Below are positions 26,179 to 35,219 of a DNA stretch of 64,000 nt, piece by piece. Numbering within the stretch: position 1 is the stretch's first letter; every line of letters begins with the position of its first letter. This DNA is from Pseudomonadales bacterium (lineage in GTDB: Bacteria; Pseudomonadota; Gammaproteobacteria; Pseudomonadales; Azotimanducaceae): positions 310,001 through 374,000 of the forward strand of contig JACKNX010000001.1 of the NCBI GenBank assembly GCA_024234635.1, in the 5' to 3' direction. Under the pieces are notes generated by a model, which was given only the letters and a program-made list of their open reading frames with translations, did not search any database and was not told the origin of the DNA. A program made the position numbers and the translations under genes.

Positions 26179-27941
26179 GCGACACCTCCAGCGCCGGCGG
26201 ACACCGCGCCCTGTGTGAGCATTGTCCGGAATGCCGCCTGACCCGGCAGCCGCTCAACCGCTCCCGGTCTCAGCAGCAGCCAGTGATCGAAGCCGAGGTC
26301 GATGTCGCGGTTCGAGAAATACACCAGGATGCCCTGGCCGCCGCTGACCTCGGCAAACCGATCAAAAGCCAGTTTCAGCACGTGCGCCGGCAGCACGTCG
26401 TAAAGTTCGCCAAGCACCAGCACCCGGGGCCGCGCAATAAGTGCGGCGGCGAGCTTCAGCTGCATGCTTTCGGTTATCGACAACGGCCAGCCAGTACTTT
26501 CGATGGGCGTATCCAGACCATTGTCCAGATCGGCAATGACTTCCCGCAGCCCGACACAGCGGATCGCCTCGAGCATGCCGCCCGCATCGCCGTCGGCTTC
26601 GCTCAGGCGCAGGTATTCGCGAATGGTCATCTCGATGGCGTTCGGACGATCGAGCACGATGATCTGTTGCCGGAGTGTGTGAGCGGGAATGGCGCGCAGA
26701 TCAACCTGTCCCAACGTCACGTCGCCGCCAATCGGGTGTTCGTGTCCCTTCAGGAAGTTGGTGAAAATGCGCTGCGCGGCATGCCCCTGGGAATGCGCCA
26801 GCACGCGCGCGCCATCGGGAAGATGGAAGTCCAGCAGCGTTTCCACGCCCCGGGTGCGGCCGCTGGCCTGCATGAACGTGAGGCCGCCAACCGCCAGCGG
26901 GAGCTGTGGATCCTCGACAAACGCTTCCTGTTCGATGTCATAGAACAGCGCCAGCTCGTCGATGGCCGCGCACAGGTCATAGAAATAGGTGAGATACACG
27001 CCCAGCTGGGAGATGCCGTAGTAGACCACGCTGAGCACCAGTTCCGCCGCCACCAGTTGCCCCAGGGTCAGTTCGCCCTGGGTCACGAGCCATCCGCCGA
27101 GGCCCAACAACAACGCACTGGCCGCGGCATAGACCACGGCAAACCAGAGCGTCTGCGCAAAATGATGGCGGAAGTGCCGCTTCTGCTGCTCGATGTAACT
27201 GGCGGTCAACAGCTCCGTGCGTTCCAGCGCGTCGTCGATATGTCGCTCCGACTTGAAGAAGCCGTTGGAAGCACCAAGACCTTCGAGCCAACCCGCGGTG
27301 GCATGCTTGCGATGCGACAGCTCCACGGCACTGACAATGGCCCGCCGCCCCCAGAAGATCCAGGCCAGCCAGACGGCCAGGATGACCACCAGATTGAACA
27401 GGAGGAACAGCGGGTGGTAGAGGGACACCAGCAGGAAGCCGACCAGCGCCTGCAACACAATGGTGAAGCCGCCAACCAGCAGGTTGGGCATGGATTTGAG
27501 CACCACCACGATATCGAAGTAGCGGTTGAACAGCGCCCCTTTGCCTGAATCCGCGAAAAACGGATTGACGGCGTAGATGGCACGCAGCGCCACCTCGGAC
27601 ACCAGTCGTGCATAGAAACGCCGGGCGAACAGATCCATGAGATGAATGCGCAGGGCATTGACAAGTCCGGCTGCAAGCAGCAGGAAAAACAGCGCCAGGG
27701 AAAGCACTACCAGCGGTGTCAGCATCCCCGTATAGGCAACGGTATTGACCAGCATCTGTACGGAAATCGGCGTGGCAAGCGACAGCAGACTGATCGCAAT
27801 GCCGTACACCACCGCCACGGTGTAGAAACGGCGGTCCGGGCCGAGAATCCTGACCAGAAAAAACGCAACGCGCGCGAGTGTGCGCTCGCCGGATCCGGGG
27901 TCGCTGGCTGTATGAGACAGATCACACCTCGTCGATTGCAA
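26175..27941 (-). CDS. ABC exporter-like protein with degenerate, probably inactive ATPase domain
   Basis: 588-residue half-size exporter. The N-terminal part (about 10-310) has five to six transmembrane helices in type-I exporter arrangement (YTVAVVYGIAISLLSLATPI, SVQMLVNTVAYTG). The C-terminal part (about 350-580) aligns in length and order with an ABC nucleotide-binding domain, but each motif is lost. The Walker A place reads AHSQGHAAQR with no GK(S/T). The signature reads LSITESMQ, not LSGGQ. Walker B reads VLVLGELYD with Asp changed to Gly. The switch His is missing in LVYFSNRDI. The frame is intact, so it is not a pseudogene by frameshift. The TTG at 27941 is chosen as start because the upstream extension runs into a repeat fragment; no good ribosome-binding site settles it. 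First gene of an operon with HlyD and TolC. Confidence 0.82.
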   Translation of the reverse strand: MQSTRCDLSHTASDPGSGERTLARVAFFLVRILGPDRRFYTVAVVYGIAISLLSLATPISVQMLVNTVAYTGMLTPLVVLSLALFFLLLAAGLVNALRIHLMDLFARRFYARLVSEVALRAIYAVNPFFADSGKGALFNRYFDIVVVLKSMPNLLVGGFTIVLQALVGFLLVSLYHPLFLLFNLVVILAVWLAWIFWGRRAIVSAVELSHRKHATAGWLEGLGASNGFFKSERHIDDALERTELLTASYIEQQKRHFRHHFAQTLWFAVVYAAASALLLGLGGWLVTQGELTLGQLVAAELVLSVVYYGISQLGVYLTYFYDLCAAIDELALFYDIEQEAFVEDPQLPLAVGGLTFMQASGRTRGVETLLDFHLPDGARVLAHSQGHAAQRIFTNFLKGHEHPIGGDVTLGQVDLRAIPAHTLRQQIIVLDRPNAIEMTIREYLRLSEADGDAGGMLEAIRCVGLREVIADLDNGLDTPIESTGWPLSITESMQLKLAAALIARPRVLVLGELYDVLPAHVLKLAFDRFAEVSGGQGILVYFSNRDIDLGFDHWLLLRPGAVERLPGQAAFRTMLTQGAVSAGAGGVA

Positions 27942-28315
27942 TTTCCCTGTCGGGGCCGCCCAACAGCCACAGGGCGCCCGACAGCGCGCTGAAACCGGTC
28001 CTGCTGGACGTGTTTCAGCATCCTGCTGACCAAGGATAACGTGACGCCCCCGGGGAGGGGAGGGATCCGGCGCAAAATCGCCGTTGTGTGCAATGCCTTG
28101 TCGTTCGATGGCTCCCGCCGACAGCACATCCGCTGTTGCCCGCCGATACCCTGGCCGTGGGTCGGGCGTCGGGGCAGGTCGCGCACCAGCGTGCCGCCGC
28201 GGCGTCAGCCACCCGGAAAGCGGGCGCGGACAGCTCTTTTACATTCCAGCCTTGCCCCGACCCGACAATTGCCACAGTCTCCCGCTTCTCTCCCAATCAC
28301 CAACCGGAGTCCCGC
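27942..28315. other. 374-base divergent intergenic region
   Basis: Lies between the ABC-like gene (minus) and the YidB-like gene (plus) and should contain both promoters. It holds a half copy of the dispersed palindromic element (27986-28027) and otherwise GC-rich sequence in which no convincing promoter, RNA or ORF could be recognised. The open reading frames crossing it are extensions of the flanking genes. Confidence 0.5.
27986..28027. repeat. Half copy of the dispersed palindromic element
   Basis: GCTGAAAC-CGGTCC...GGAC-GTGTTTCAGC, followed by ATCCTGCTGA, matches the left third (one terminus plus first hairpin) of copy B at 47340, in inverse orientation. The rest of the element is absent. 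Confidence 0.6.
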
Positions 28316-28846
28316 ATGAACCTCCTGGAATCCCTCCTTGGCGGCCAGGGCCAGGCAGCCCTTGGCCAGATCGCAAAGCAGTTCGGCCTGAACGAATCCC
28401 AGGTACGCGACGTGGTGAGCCAGCTTGCCCCCGCGCTCGGCCAGGGACTGCAGCGCAACGCCCGTGCCTCCGGCGGCATGGACGCACTCATCGGCGCGCT
28501 GGCGAAGGGCAACCATGGCCGCTACCTGGATGACATCGGCGCGCTGGCGAACCCGGACACCACGGCGGATGGCAACAACATCCTGGGCCACATTCTCGGC
28601 AGCAAGGACGTCAGCCGCTCCCTCGCCGGCAAGGCTGCCGAGCAGACAGGCGTCGGCGCCGATCTCATCAAGAAAATGCTGCCGCTCATTGCCTCGCTGG
28701 CCATGGGCAGTCTCAGCAAGCAGACGTCCTCCGCCGGTGGCGGCAATCCGATGAGCGACGTCCTTGGCTCCCTGCTGGATCGGAATGGCGACGGCTCCGC
28801 GCTCGACGACCTGATCGGCATGGCCGGAAGTCTGTTCAAGCGGTAA
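28316..28846 (+). CDS. YidB-like DUF937 protein
   Basis: 176-residue soluble protein of the DUF937/YidB family. Family features are MNLLESLLGGQGQ at the start, LDDIGALANPDTTADGNNIL (about residues 70-90), HILGSKDVSRSLAGKAAEQTG, and a Gly/Ser-rich tail with LDRNGDGSALDDLIG, which looks like an EF-hand-type DxNxDG loop. The function of YidB proteins is not established. GGAG lies eight bases ahead of the ATG at 28316. The BON-LysM gene starts 73 bases downstream on the same strand. Confidence 0.85.
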   Translation: MNLLESLLGGQGQAALGQIAKQFGLNESQVRDVVSQLAPALGQGLQRNARASGGMDALIGALAKGNHGRYLDDIGALANPDTTADGNNILGHILGSKDVSRSLAGKAAEQTGVGADLIKKMLPLIASLAMGSLSKQTSSAGGGNPMSDVLGSLLDRNGDGSALDDLIGMAGSLFKR

Positions 28847-28919
28847 GGTCCGGGTTCCGGTCCGACCCACGGTTGGCGGCGGATTGACGCTCGACGGTTA
28901 GAAGAAAAAGGAGAACCAC

Positions 28920-29432
28920 ATGTTCGGTGCACTGTTTGATTTCGTACGGGACGTCGGTGACAAGCTGTTCACCTCCGACACCGAGGCGGCGGATGCCATT
29001 CGCGCCCACATCGACAAGGACAACCCCGGCATCATCGGCCTGCGCGTCGACTACGCCGATGGTTGCGTCACGCTGCATGGCGCCGCAAAAGACCAGGCCG
29101 CCAGGGAGAAGTGCGTCCTGATGGCCGGCAATGTGAAGGGCGTGGACAAGGTCGAGGCGGACGATCTGGTACTTATCCCTCCCAAGGCGCCGGAAGCCGA
29201 AGCGACGTCGACAGCAGCGCCGACGGCCAGTGCGGCGCCAGCGGAACCTGCCGCCGACGACGTGCCGGCAGCGCGCTTCTACACGATCCAGAAAGGCGAC
29301 ACCCTGTGGAAGATTGCGGCTGAGACGCTGGGAAACGGTGCGCGCTACAAGGAAATTTTCGAAGCCAATCGCGAGGTGATTCGCGACGCCGACAGGATCT
29401 ATCCCGGTCAGAAGATTCGCATTCCCGGTTGA
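28920..29432 (+). CDS. BON-LysM protein (Kbp/YgaU-like)
   Basis: 170-residue protein with a BON domain (about 18-82, VDYADGCVTLHGAAKDQAAR) and a C-terminal LysM domain (about 120-169, YTIQKGDTLWKIAAETLGNG and RIYPGQKIRIPG). The two are joined by an Ala/Pro-rich linker of about 30 residues. The order and length match E. coli Kbp (YgaU), a K+-binding protein induced by osmotic stress. There is no signal peptide, as in Kbp. AAAGGAG precedes the ATG at 28920. Pairing with YidB is consistent with a stress role but unproven. Confidence 0.88.
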   Translation: MFGALFDFVRDVGDKLFTSDTEAADAIRAHIDKDNPGIIGLRVDYADGCVTLHGAAKDQAAREKCVLMAGNVKGVDKVEADDLVLIPPKAPEAEATSTAAPTASAAPAEPAADDVPAARFYTIQKGDTLWKIAAETLGNGARYKEIFEANREVIRDADRIYPGQKIRIPG

Positions 29433-29451
29433 TCCTCCGTCCGAAGCATCC

Positions 29452-29478
29452 GCCGCACCCGCGTTGCGCGGGTGCGGC
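29452..29478 (+). terminator. Terminator-like hairpin after the BON-LysM gene
   Basis: GCCGCACCCGC pairs with GCGGGTGCGGC (12-bp stem with the flanking G-C, 3-base loop), 20 bases beyond the stop codon. No T tract follows, so it may slow or protect transcript ends rather than terminate alone. Confidence 0.5.
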
Positions 29479-29557
29479 CTGAACGGCCATATCGCAACGC
29501 GCGGCGGCTGTACTATGCTTTGCCGTCACCGTTACCCGGGCCGACCACCCCGCAATC

Positions 29558-30994
29558 TTGGCCAGACGCTCCGCGCCAGCTGATCCCGCCACTCGTCTCG
29601 ACCCGGACCCTGTTGTCGACCGCACGCTCAGGCACTCCATCAAGGATGGCGTGTTCTACTCGGCAATGATGGGTACCGCGGAAAACTACTTTTCCGCCTT
29701 CGCCGTTTTCCTCAGGGCGACTACCGCGCAGATCGGGGTACTGGCATCGCTGCCTCCCCTGCTTGGTTCCTTCATGCAGGTTGTCTCCGCCTGGCTGGGG
29801 CGGCGGCTGGGCAAACGCAAGGAGATCATCGTTGCGGGTGCACTGCTGCAGGCCGCCGCACTCATCCCGCTGATGCTGGTGCCGGTATGGTTCCCCGACC
29901 TCGCCATGCCACTGGTGATTGTGTGCGCGGTGCTCTACTTCTTCGGACCACATCTCGGGTCGCCACAGTGGGGTTCGCTGATGGGCGACATCGTGCGCGA
30001 AAGCCGACGCGGCCGGTTCTTCGCACTGCGCACACGCTTGTCCAGTCTCGCCAATTTCGGCGCGCTGGCGCTGGCCGGCGTGGTGCTGCACGTGTTCACC
30101 GGGGAGGAGACAACCTACTGGGGATTCGTCGGCATCTTCAGTCTGGCCACACTCTTCAGGCTTGCTTCCGCCTGGCATCTCAGCCGGATGATCGACCCAC
30201 CCGGACACGTCGCCGCGATTGACACCGCGGGCTATGCCGGACTCTGGCGCACGTACCGCCAGTCCGGACTCCTGCCCTTCACCCTCTTCTTCGCCTGCAT
30301 GCAACTGTCGGTGGCCATTGCCTCGCCCTACTTCGCGCTCTACATGCTGCGCGATCTGCACTTCAGCTATCTGGCCTTCATGGCCAACACCGCGGCATCG
30401 GTGTGCATCCAGTTCCTCACGCTCAATCGCTGGGGGCGACTGTCCGACCTGTTCGGCAATCGACTCATACTCGCCACCACCGGTTTCATCATTCCGTTGA
30501 TGCCCATGTTGTGGGTGGTATCCACCAACTACGTGTACCTGCTGTTCGTGCAGGCGCTGTCGGGACTGGTCTGGGCCGGCTTCACATTGAGCGCCGGTAA
30601 CACGGTCTACGATCTCACCCCGCGCGAAAGGCGTGTAACGCTCATGGCCGCACACAATGTCGTTGCCGCAACCGGCACGTTCGTCGGCGCGCTCATCGGC
30701 GCCTGGCTGGGTTCGAACCTGCCACACGAACTGACGCTGGGTGGTAGCACGGTCGCCTGGCTGACGCCGCTCTACGGCGTATTCATCATCTCCGGGCTGT
30801 GTCGGGCGGCAACATCGCTTGCGTTCATGCGCCGGCTACGTGAAGTCAGGCGCGTACGACCGATGTCCGGCACCGGGCTGATCTTCCGCGTCACACGGTT
30901 TGCGCCGTTGTCCGGGCTCATCTTCGAAGTCGTGGGCAGGGAGAATCCGCGCGCCAGGCGCCAACACCAGGAGACCGATGCCGGGGACAATTGA
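29558..30994 (+). CDS. MFS transporter
   Basis: Inner-membrane transporter of 478 residues with about 12 helices. Typical MFS loop A is seen as SAWLGRRLGKRKEI between helices 2 and 3, and RWGRLSDLFGNRLIL in the second half. The sequence resembles the broad 'MFS transporter' group with an N-terminal SIKDGVFYSAMMGTAENYFS. Substrate not predictable. The start is the TTG at 29558, without a strong ribosome-binding site; no better upstream start is in frame. The gene ends next to copy C of the dispersed repeat. Confidence 0.83.
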   Translation: MARRSAPADPATRLDPDPVVDRTLRHSIKDGVFYSAMMGTAENYFSAFAVFLRATTAQIGVLASLPPLLGSFMQVVSAWLGRRLGKRKEIIVAGALLQAAALIPLMLVPVWFPDLAMPLVIVCAVLYFFGPHLGSPQWGSLMGDIVRESRRGRFFALRTRLSSLANFGALALAGVVLHVFTGEETTYWGFVGIFSLATLFRLASAWHLSRMIDPPGHVAAIDTAGYAGLWRTYRQSGLLPFTLFFACMQLSVAIASPYFALYMLRDLHFSYLAFMANTAASVCIQFLTLNRWGRLSDLFGNRLILATTGFIIPLMPMLWVVSTNYVYLLFVQALSGLVWAGFTLSAGNTVYDLTPRERRVTLMAAHNVVAATGTFVGALIGAWLGSNLPHELTLGGSTVAWLTPLYGVFIISGLCRAATSLAFMRRLREVRRVRPMSGTGLIFRVTRFAPLSGLIFEVVGRENPRARRQHQETDAGDN

Positions 30995-30999
30995 CCACC

Positions 31000-31143
31000 A
31001 GCAGGCGGCTGAAAAAGCAGGCAGCCAGGCCAGCCAGGGATGGCTGGCCGGCAAATGCAGCGAATAACGCTGCAGTTTGACGTGAGACGGCGAAGCCCGG
31101 CGACAGCTGAAAAAGTCCAGGAGGGACTTTTTCAGCATCCTGC
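31000..31143. repeat. Dispersed palindromic element, copy C (inverted)
   Basis: About 144 bp, inverse to copies A and B and more diverged. Starts AGCAGGCGGCTGAAAAAGC, contains AAATGCAGCG...CGCTGCAGTTT, and ends GGACTTTTTCAGCATCCTGC. It exactly fills the gap between the convergent MFS and MATE genes, where its hairpins could act as a bidirectional terminator. Confidence 0.78.
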
Positions 31144-31147
31144 CACG

Positions 31148-32533
31148 TCAGTGCGCGCCTCGCCGGCTTCCGACTACCGTGCGCCAACGCGAACCCCGGA
31201 ATCGCCACACGAGCATCGCGCCCTTGAGCAGATAGTCGCCCACCAGCGCGCCATACACCCACATCACCGGCATGTTCCAGTAGGTGGCGAGATAGGCCAG
31301 ACCACAGCGCATACCGATCAGGCCGGCGATGGTGGCCATGAGTGGAAAGCGGGTGTCGCCCGCACCACGCAACGCGCCACCAATGGCAAAGTCGATGGCC
31401 ATCAGCGGCATCATGCCGCCCAGCATCCACACAAATTCCACCGTGTGTTGCACGGTCAAGGGTGAATCCTCGATGAAAAATTCCGCGAGTTCACGTGCAT
31501 AAGTGACGATGACCGCGCCCAGGGCGCCCATGCAGAGCATGGCCATCCACATGGATCGCCAGCCGGCACGGGCCGCACCATCATGATCGCCGGCCCCCAG
31601 AGACTGGCCCACCAGCGTGGAACCGGCAATCGAAAAGCCGAAACCGACCGTCATGCATACCATCAGCAGGTTCACACCGATGTTGTAGGCGGCGAATGCC
31701 TCGGTGCCGTAATGGCGACCGATGAGCATCAGGAAAACAAAGAAGCCCACCTGAAACACGCCCTGTTCAACGGCAGCGGGATAGCCGATGTCCACCAGTC
31801 GCTTCAGCCGTTCCCTGCGCCACCACCCGCCTTTGACGTGGCGCACCCGGAACTTCTGCTTGATCCAGAGCGTAAACAGCACCACGCCACCCAGCGCAAA
31901 GGCGAAACCGCCCGCCACCGCCGCGCCGCTGGCACCAAGTTCCGGAAAGCCGAACTTGCCGAACACCAGCACATACAACAGCGGCAGGTTCACCAGGTTG
32001 ATGCCGAAACCGATCCACAGGGGCGTCCACGCATCGCCAGATGCCCGCAGCGTAGCGCTCAGCACAAAATTCAGGGCAAAGAAAACATTGAACACACACA
32101 GCCAGCGGATGTACTCCTCCGCAAGCAGCAGCGTGTGCTCGTCAAGTCCGAACGCGCCCGCCATGTTGTCGGCAAACAACAGGCCCAGCGTGGACATGAT
32201 CGCCGCCAGCACCACGGCCAGCGCCAGTGATGCCATGGCCACGCGGCTTGCTTCCTGACGGTCGCCCGCGCCCCAGGCCCTGGCCACGAGCGCCGTGGTG
32301 CCCGCGCCAACGGCCATCAGGATGGCCTGAATGGCAAAAAACACCCGTTGCCCCGCGCCCACCGCGGCAATGGATTGCGCGCCCAGCGAACCGACGAACT
32401 TGGTCTGCACCATGCCCACGATCGTGTACGAGAGGTTGCCCAGCATGGACGGAAAGGCGAGCTGCCAGATGCTGCCCGCACGCTCCGTGCCGTGAGCGTC
32501 TTCGCCATTGCTGCTAGTATCGTCGGCTTCCAT
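31148..32533 (-). CDS. MATE-family efflux transporter
   Basis: Inner-membrane antiporter of 461 residues with 12 hydrophobic helices in two repeats. MATE features are the N-terminal LAFPSMLGNLSYTIVGMVQT, AAVGAGQRVFFAIQAILMAV, and the second-half counterpart YNIGVNLLMVCMTVGFGFSI with TLVGQSLGAGD. It exports cationic or other compounds with Na+ or H+. The ATG at 32533 has AAGG upstream. It is divergent from the enoyl-CoA hydratase gene with only 27 bases between starts, so the two promoters must overlap or lie in the opposite genes. Confidence 0.88.
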   Translation of the reverse strand: MEADDTSSNGEDAHGTERAGSIWQLAFPSMLGNLSYTIVGMVQTKFVGSLGAQSIAAVGAGQRVFFAIQAILMAVGAGTTALVARAWGAGDRQEASRVAMASLALAVVLAAIMSTLGLLFADNMAGAFGLDEHTLLLAEEYIRWLCVFNVFFALNFVLSATLRASGDAWTPLWIGFGINLVNLPLLYVLVFGKFGFPELGASGAAVAGGFAFALGGVVLFTLWIKQKFRVRHVKGGWWRRERLKRLVDIGYPAAVEQGVFQVGFFVFLMLIGRHYGTEAFAAYNIGVNLLMVCMTVGFGFSIAGSTLVGQSLGAGDHDGAARAGWRSMWMAMLCMGALGAVIVTYARELAEFFIEDSPLTVQHTVEFVWMLGGMMPLMAIDFAIGGALRGAGDTRFPLMATIAGLIGMRCGLAYLATYWNMPVMWVYGALVGDYLLKGAMLVWRFRGSRWRTVVGSRRGAH

Positions 32534-32560
32534 GAACCTTGAATCTGTTGGGAGATCTCG

Positions 32561-33361
32561 ATGAGCGGCTATACCGACATTACGGTGACGCTGGAAAACT
32601 ACGTGGCGACGGTGGAGATCCAGCGACCGCCGCACAACTTCTTTGACTATAGCCTGATCGGCCAGATTGCCGACGCTTTTGACGCCATGGACGCGGACGG
32701 CAACTGCCGCGCGATCGTGCTGGCCGCAAACGGCAAATCGTTCTGCGCCGGCGCCAACTTCGGCACGGGTAAGTCGGACGGATCGGGAAGCGCGGATTTT
32801 ACCGAGGAAGGGTTCCGTAACACCACCGGCAAACTGTATCGGGAAGCGGCGCGGCTGTTCGGCAACAAAAAACCGGTCGTCGGCGCCATCAATGGCGCGG
32901 CTGTCGGCGGCGGCCTGGGCCTGGCGCTGGTGCCGGACTTCCGCATCGCCTCAACGGAGGCGCGGTTTGCCGCCAACTTCACCAAACTCGGGATCCACCA
33001 GGGATTCGGCATCTCCGTCACCCTGCCGCGCATCGTCGGCCAGCAGGCCGCCAACATGATGCTCTACACCGGCCGGCGTCTGAAGGCGGAGGAGGCACTG
33101 GCCATCGGGCTGGCGGATCAGGTGGTGCCCCACGACGCGCTGCGCGCCACCGCGCTGGCGCTGGCCGCGGAAATTGCCGAGAACGCCCCGCTGGCGGTGA
33201 TGAGCGTGCGCGCCACCATGCGCCAGGGCCTCATGGACGCGGTGCAGCAGGCTACCGAACACGAACTGAGCGAACAGAAATGGCTGCGCGCCACCGAAGA
33301 CGCCGAGGAAGGCATCCGCTCCGTGGCGGAACGTCGCGCCGGCAACTTCAAGGGCAAGTGA
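32561..33361 (+). CDS. Enoyl-CoA hydratase/isomerase family protein
   Basis: Crotonase of 266 residues. Oxyanion-hole segments SFCAGANFGTG and GAAVGGGLGLALVPDFRIAS; the region normally holding the catalytic Glu pair reads FTKLGIHQGFGIS, with His-Gln where hydratases have Glu, so the reaction may not be a classical hydration. C-terminal trimerisation helices are normal. GGGAG precedes the ATG. The next gene, an LLM oxidoreductase, starts 7 bases after the stop, so they form an operon. Confidence 0.85.
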   Translation: MSGYTDITVTLENYVATVEIQRPPHNFFDYSLIGQIADAFDAMDADGNCRAIVLAANGKSFCAGANFGTGKSDGSGSADFTEEGFRNTTGKLYREAARLFGNKKPVVGAINGAAVGGGLGLALVPDFRIASTEARFAANFTKLGIHQGFGISVTLPRIVGQQAANMMLYTGRRLKAEEALAIGLADQVVPHDALRATALALAAEIAENAPLAVMSVRATMRQGLMDAVQQATEHELSEQKWLRATEDAEEGIRSVAERRAGNFKGK

Positions 33362-33368
33362 GGACGGA

Positions 33369-34247
33369 ATGATGGAACTCGGCAGACTGGGTGTCTGGTA
33401 TTTCCTCGACGGTCTGCCCGCGCCCGAGGCGGCAGCAGCGGCGCAGCGTATCGAAGCTCTGGGCTATGGCACGCTCTGGATACCGGAGAGCGTGGGCCGC
33501 AACCCGCTGGTGCACGCCTCCTGGCTGCTGGCCAACACGCGCCGACTGAATATCGCGACCGGCATCGCCAACATCTACCACCGGGAACCCGGCGTCACGC
33601 TGTCAGGCCAGCTCACTCTGGCGGAACAGTCCGGTGGTCGTTTCCTGCTCGGCCTGGGCGTGTCCCACAAGCCCATGGTGGAAGGCGTGCGCGGACTGGC
33701 TTACGGCGCCCCGGTACCGACCATGCGTACCTATCTCGAACGTATGGCGGCCTCGCCCTATACCGGCATCCGCCCTGCGGAACCACCGCCCACGGTGATA
33801 GCGGCACTGGGCCCGAAGATGCTGGAACTGGCGGCGACCAAGGCCCAGGGCGCCCATCCCTACTTCACCTCACCCGACCACACCGCCATGGCCCGCAAGG
33901 TCATGGGCAAAGGGCCACTGCTGTGCGTGGAACAGAAGGTAATCCTGGAAACCGATGCCGGGAAAGCACGGGAACTCGCGCGTCCGGTGGCAAAGATCTA
34001 CCTCGGTCTGCCCAACTACCGCAACAACTGGCTCCGGATGGGGCTCACGGAAGCTGATCTGGAGAATGGCGGTTCCGACCGGTTCATCGACGCCACCTTC
34101 GCATGGGGCAATACCGACGCCATCCGTCGGCGCCTTCAGGAGCACCTGGATGCGGGAGCGGACCATGTCTGCGTCCAGCCGGTGAATCCGAACGGCGTCT
34201 TCGGCGATCTGCACTGGGCCGCGCTGGAGGAAATCATCGCGGGCTGA
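33369..34247 (+). CDS. LLM-class flavin-dependent oxidoreductase
   Basis: 292-residue luciferase-like (TIM-barrel) oxidoreductase using F420 or FMN. Typical stretches are RLGVWYFLDGLPAPEAAAAA, ALGYGTLWIPESVGRNPLV, IATGIANIYHREPGV and SGGRFLLGLGVSH. It looks like the 'TIGR03620 F420-dependent' type, but cofactor choice cannot be settled by eye. Co-transcribed with the crotonase upstream. Its stop codon lies inside a 22-bp palindrome shared with the convergent metallo-hydrolase gene. Confidence 0.85.
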   Translation: MMELGRLGVWYFLDGLPAPEAAAAAQRIEALGYGTLWIPESVGRNPLVHASWLLANTRRLNIATGIANIYHREPGVTLSGQLTLAEQSGGRFLLGLGVSHKPMVEGVRGLAYGAPVPTMRTYLERMAASPYTGIRPAEPPPTVIAALGPKMLELAATKAQGAHPYFTSPDHTAMARKVMGKGPLLCVEQKVILETDAGKARELARPVAKIYLGLPNYRNNWLRMGLTEADLENGGSDRFIDATFAWGNTDAIRRRLQEHLDAGADHVCVQPVNPNGVFGDLHWAALEEIIAG

Positions 34248-34260
34248 GCGCTCAGCCCGC
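34239..34260. terminator. Perfect palindrome between convergent genes
   Basis: A 22-bp perfect inverted repeat (half-site GCGGGCTGAGC) that includes the stop codon of the LLM gene and ends 11 bases before the metallo-hydrolase stop. It probably acts as a bidirectional terminator, although no T tract follows on either strand. Confidence 0.6.
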
Positions 34261-34271
34261 ATCACGCTGTC

Positions 34272-35219
34272 TCAGGAGCGATCCAGCTCCAGCCGCAGGC
34301 TGGTGTAGGCCCGGTTCACGAAGCCGGCAGGGTCGCCCTGTTTTTCATCGAAATCGCGGGTTGGCTGCGCAGCGATCACCTCCTCCAGGCTCTTTCCTTC
34401 ACGGATCATGCCCAGGATCCTGCCACGTAGCAGTTCCAGCATCGCCACGTAGGCGACCAGCGTTTCCTGCGTGGCAATCGGGCCATGTCCGGGTATCACC
34501 ACCGTGTTCCCGTCGATTTCGTCGAGCACCGCCTTGCAGAACCCGATGACACCGGTGAGATCGCCACCATTGTCCACGTCGATGAAGGGATAACCCGAGT
34601 TGTTGAACACATCGCCCAGATGCACGGCATTGCTGTCGCGAAAAATGACCGCCGTATCACCCGTGGTATGCGCCGGACCTGCATGCACCAGGTCGATGGT
34701 TTCACCATTGAAATGGAACTGCATGCGTTCGTTGTAGGTGATGTGCGGCCACGCAACTTCCGGGTAGGCCTTCTGCCCGTACTTCGCGATGACAAGATTG
34801 ACCACATGGTCGTTCTTCATCATCTCCCGCGCGTTGGTCTGGCTCACCAGCCACGTGCCAGCGGCGCCGAGCGCAGCATTGCTTTCGGCGTGGTCGAAGT
34901 GCCAGTGCGTATTGATGGCAAAGTCGATGTCGCCGCCGCCGAGTGCGCCGATCGCGGCCTGCACTTTCGACAGGATCTGCGGGAACTGGTCGTCGACCAC
35001 CAGCACACCGTTGTTGCCCGTACTGACGGCAATGTTGCCGCCAACGCCAAACAGCACGTGCAGCCGGTCGGAAACTTTCTCCGTGCGGATAGCGGCGGTG
35101 GCAAAATCCCAGCCAAAGGTCTTCGTGAGTTGCTCGAGATCCATCACCTCGTGGCCATGGCCGGACGCCGCAAGGCCAAGTGAAACCAGCCCCGCGGCAA
35201 TTTTCGGACGTATGTTCAT
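34272..35219 (-). CDS. Exported metallo-beta-lactamase-fold hydrolase
   Basis: 315-residue MBL-fold protein with a signal peptide (about 1-22). The zinc motif THWHFDH gives His105, His107, Asp109 and His110. Later ligands are in GPAHTTGDTAV and the C-terminal VIPGHGPIA. The VGGNIAVSTGNNGVLVVDDQ N-terminus is typical of periplasmic SoxH/quinoprotein-relay-like hydrolases rather than true beta-lactamases. GGGGGAG lies before the ATG. Substrate unknown. Confidence 0.87.
   Translation of the reverse strand: MNIRPKIAAGLVSLGLAASGHGHEVMDLEQLTKTFGWDFATAAIRTEKVSDRLHVLFGVGGNIAVSTGNNGVLVVDDQFPQILSKVQAAIGALGGGDIDFAINTHWHFDHAESNAALGAAGTWLVSQTNAREMMKNDHVVNLVIAKYGQKAYPEVAWPHITYNERMQFHFNGETIDLVHAGPAHTTGDTAVIFRDSNAVHLGDVFNNSGYPFIDVDNGGDLTGVIGFCKAVLDEIDGNTVVIPGHGPIATQETLVAYVAMLELLRGRILGMIREGKSLEEVIAAQPTRDFDEKQGDPAGFVNRAYTSLRLELDRS

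Noticed and set aside
26770..26799. Frameshift as explanation for the missing Walker A of the ABC protein
   Set aside because: The frame is continuous, flanking residues keep the ABC order, and three other motifs far apart are also changed, so a single error cannot explain it.
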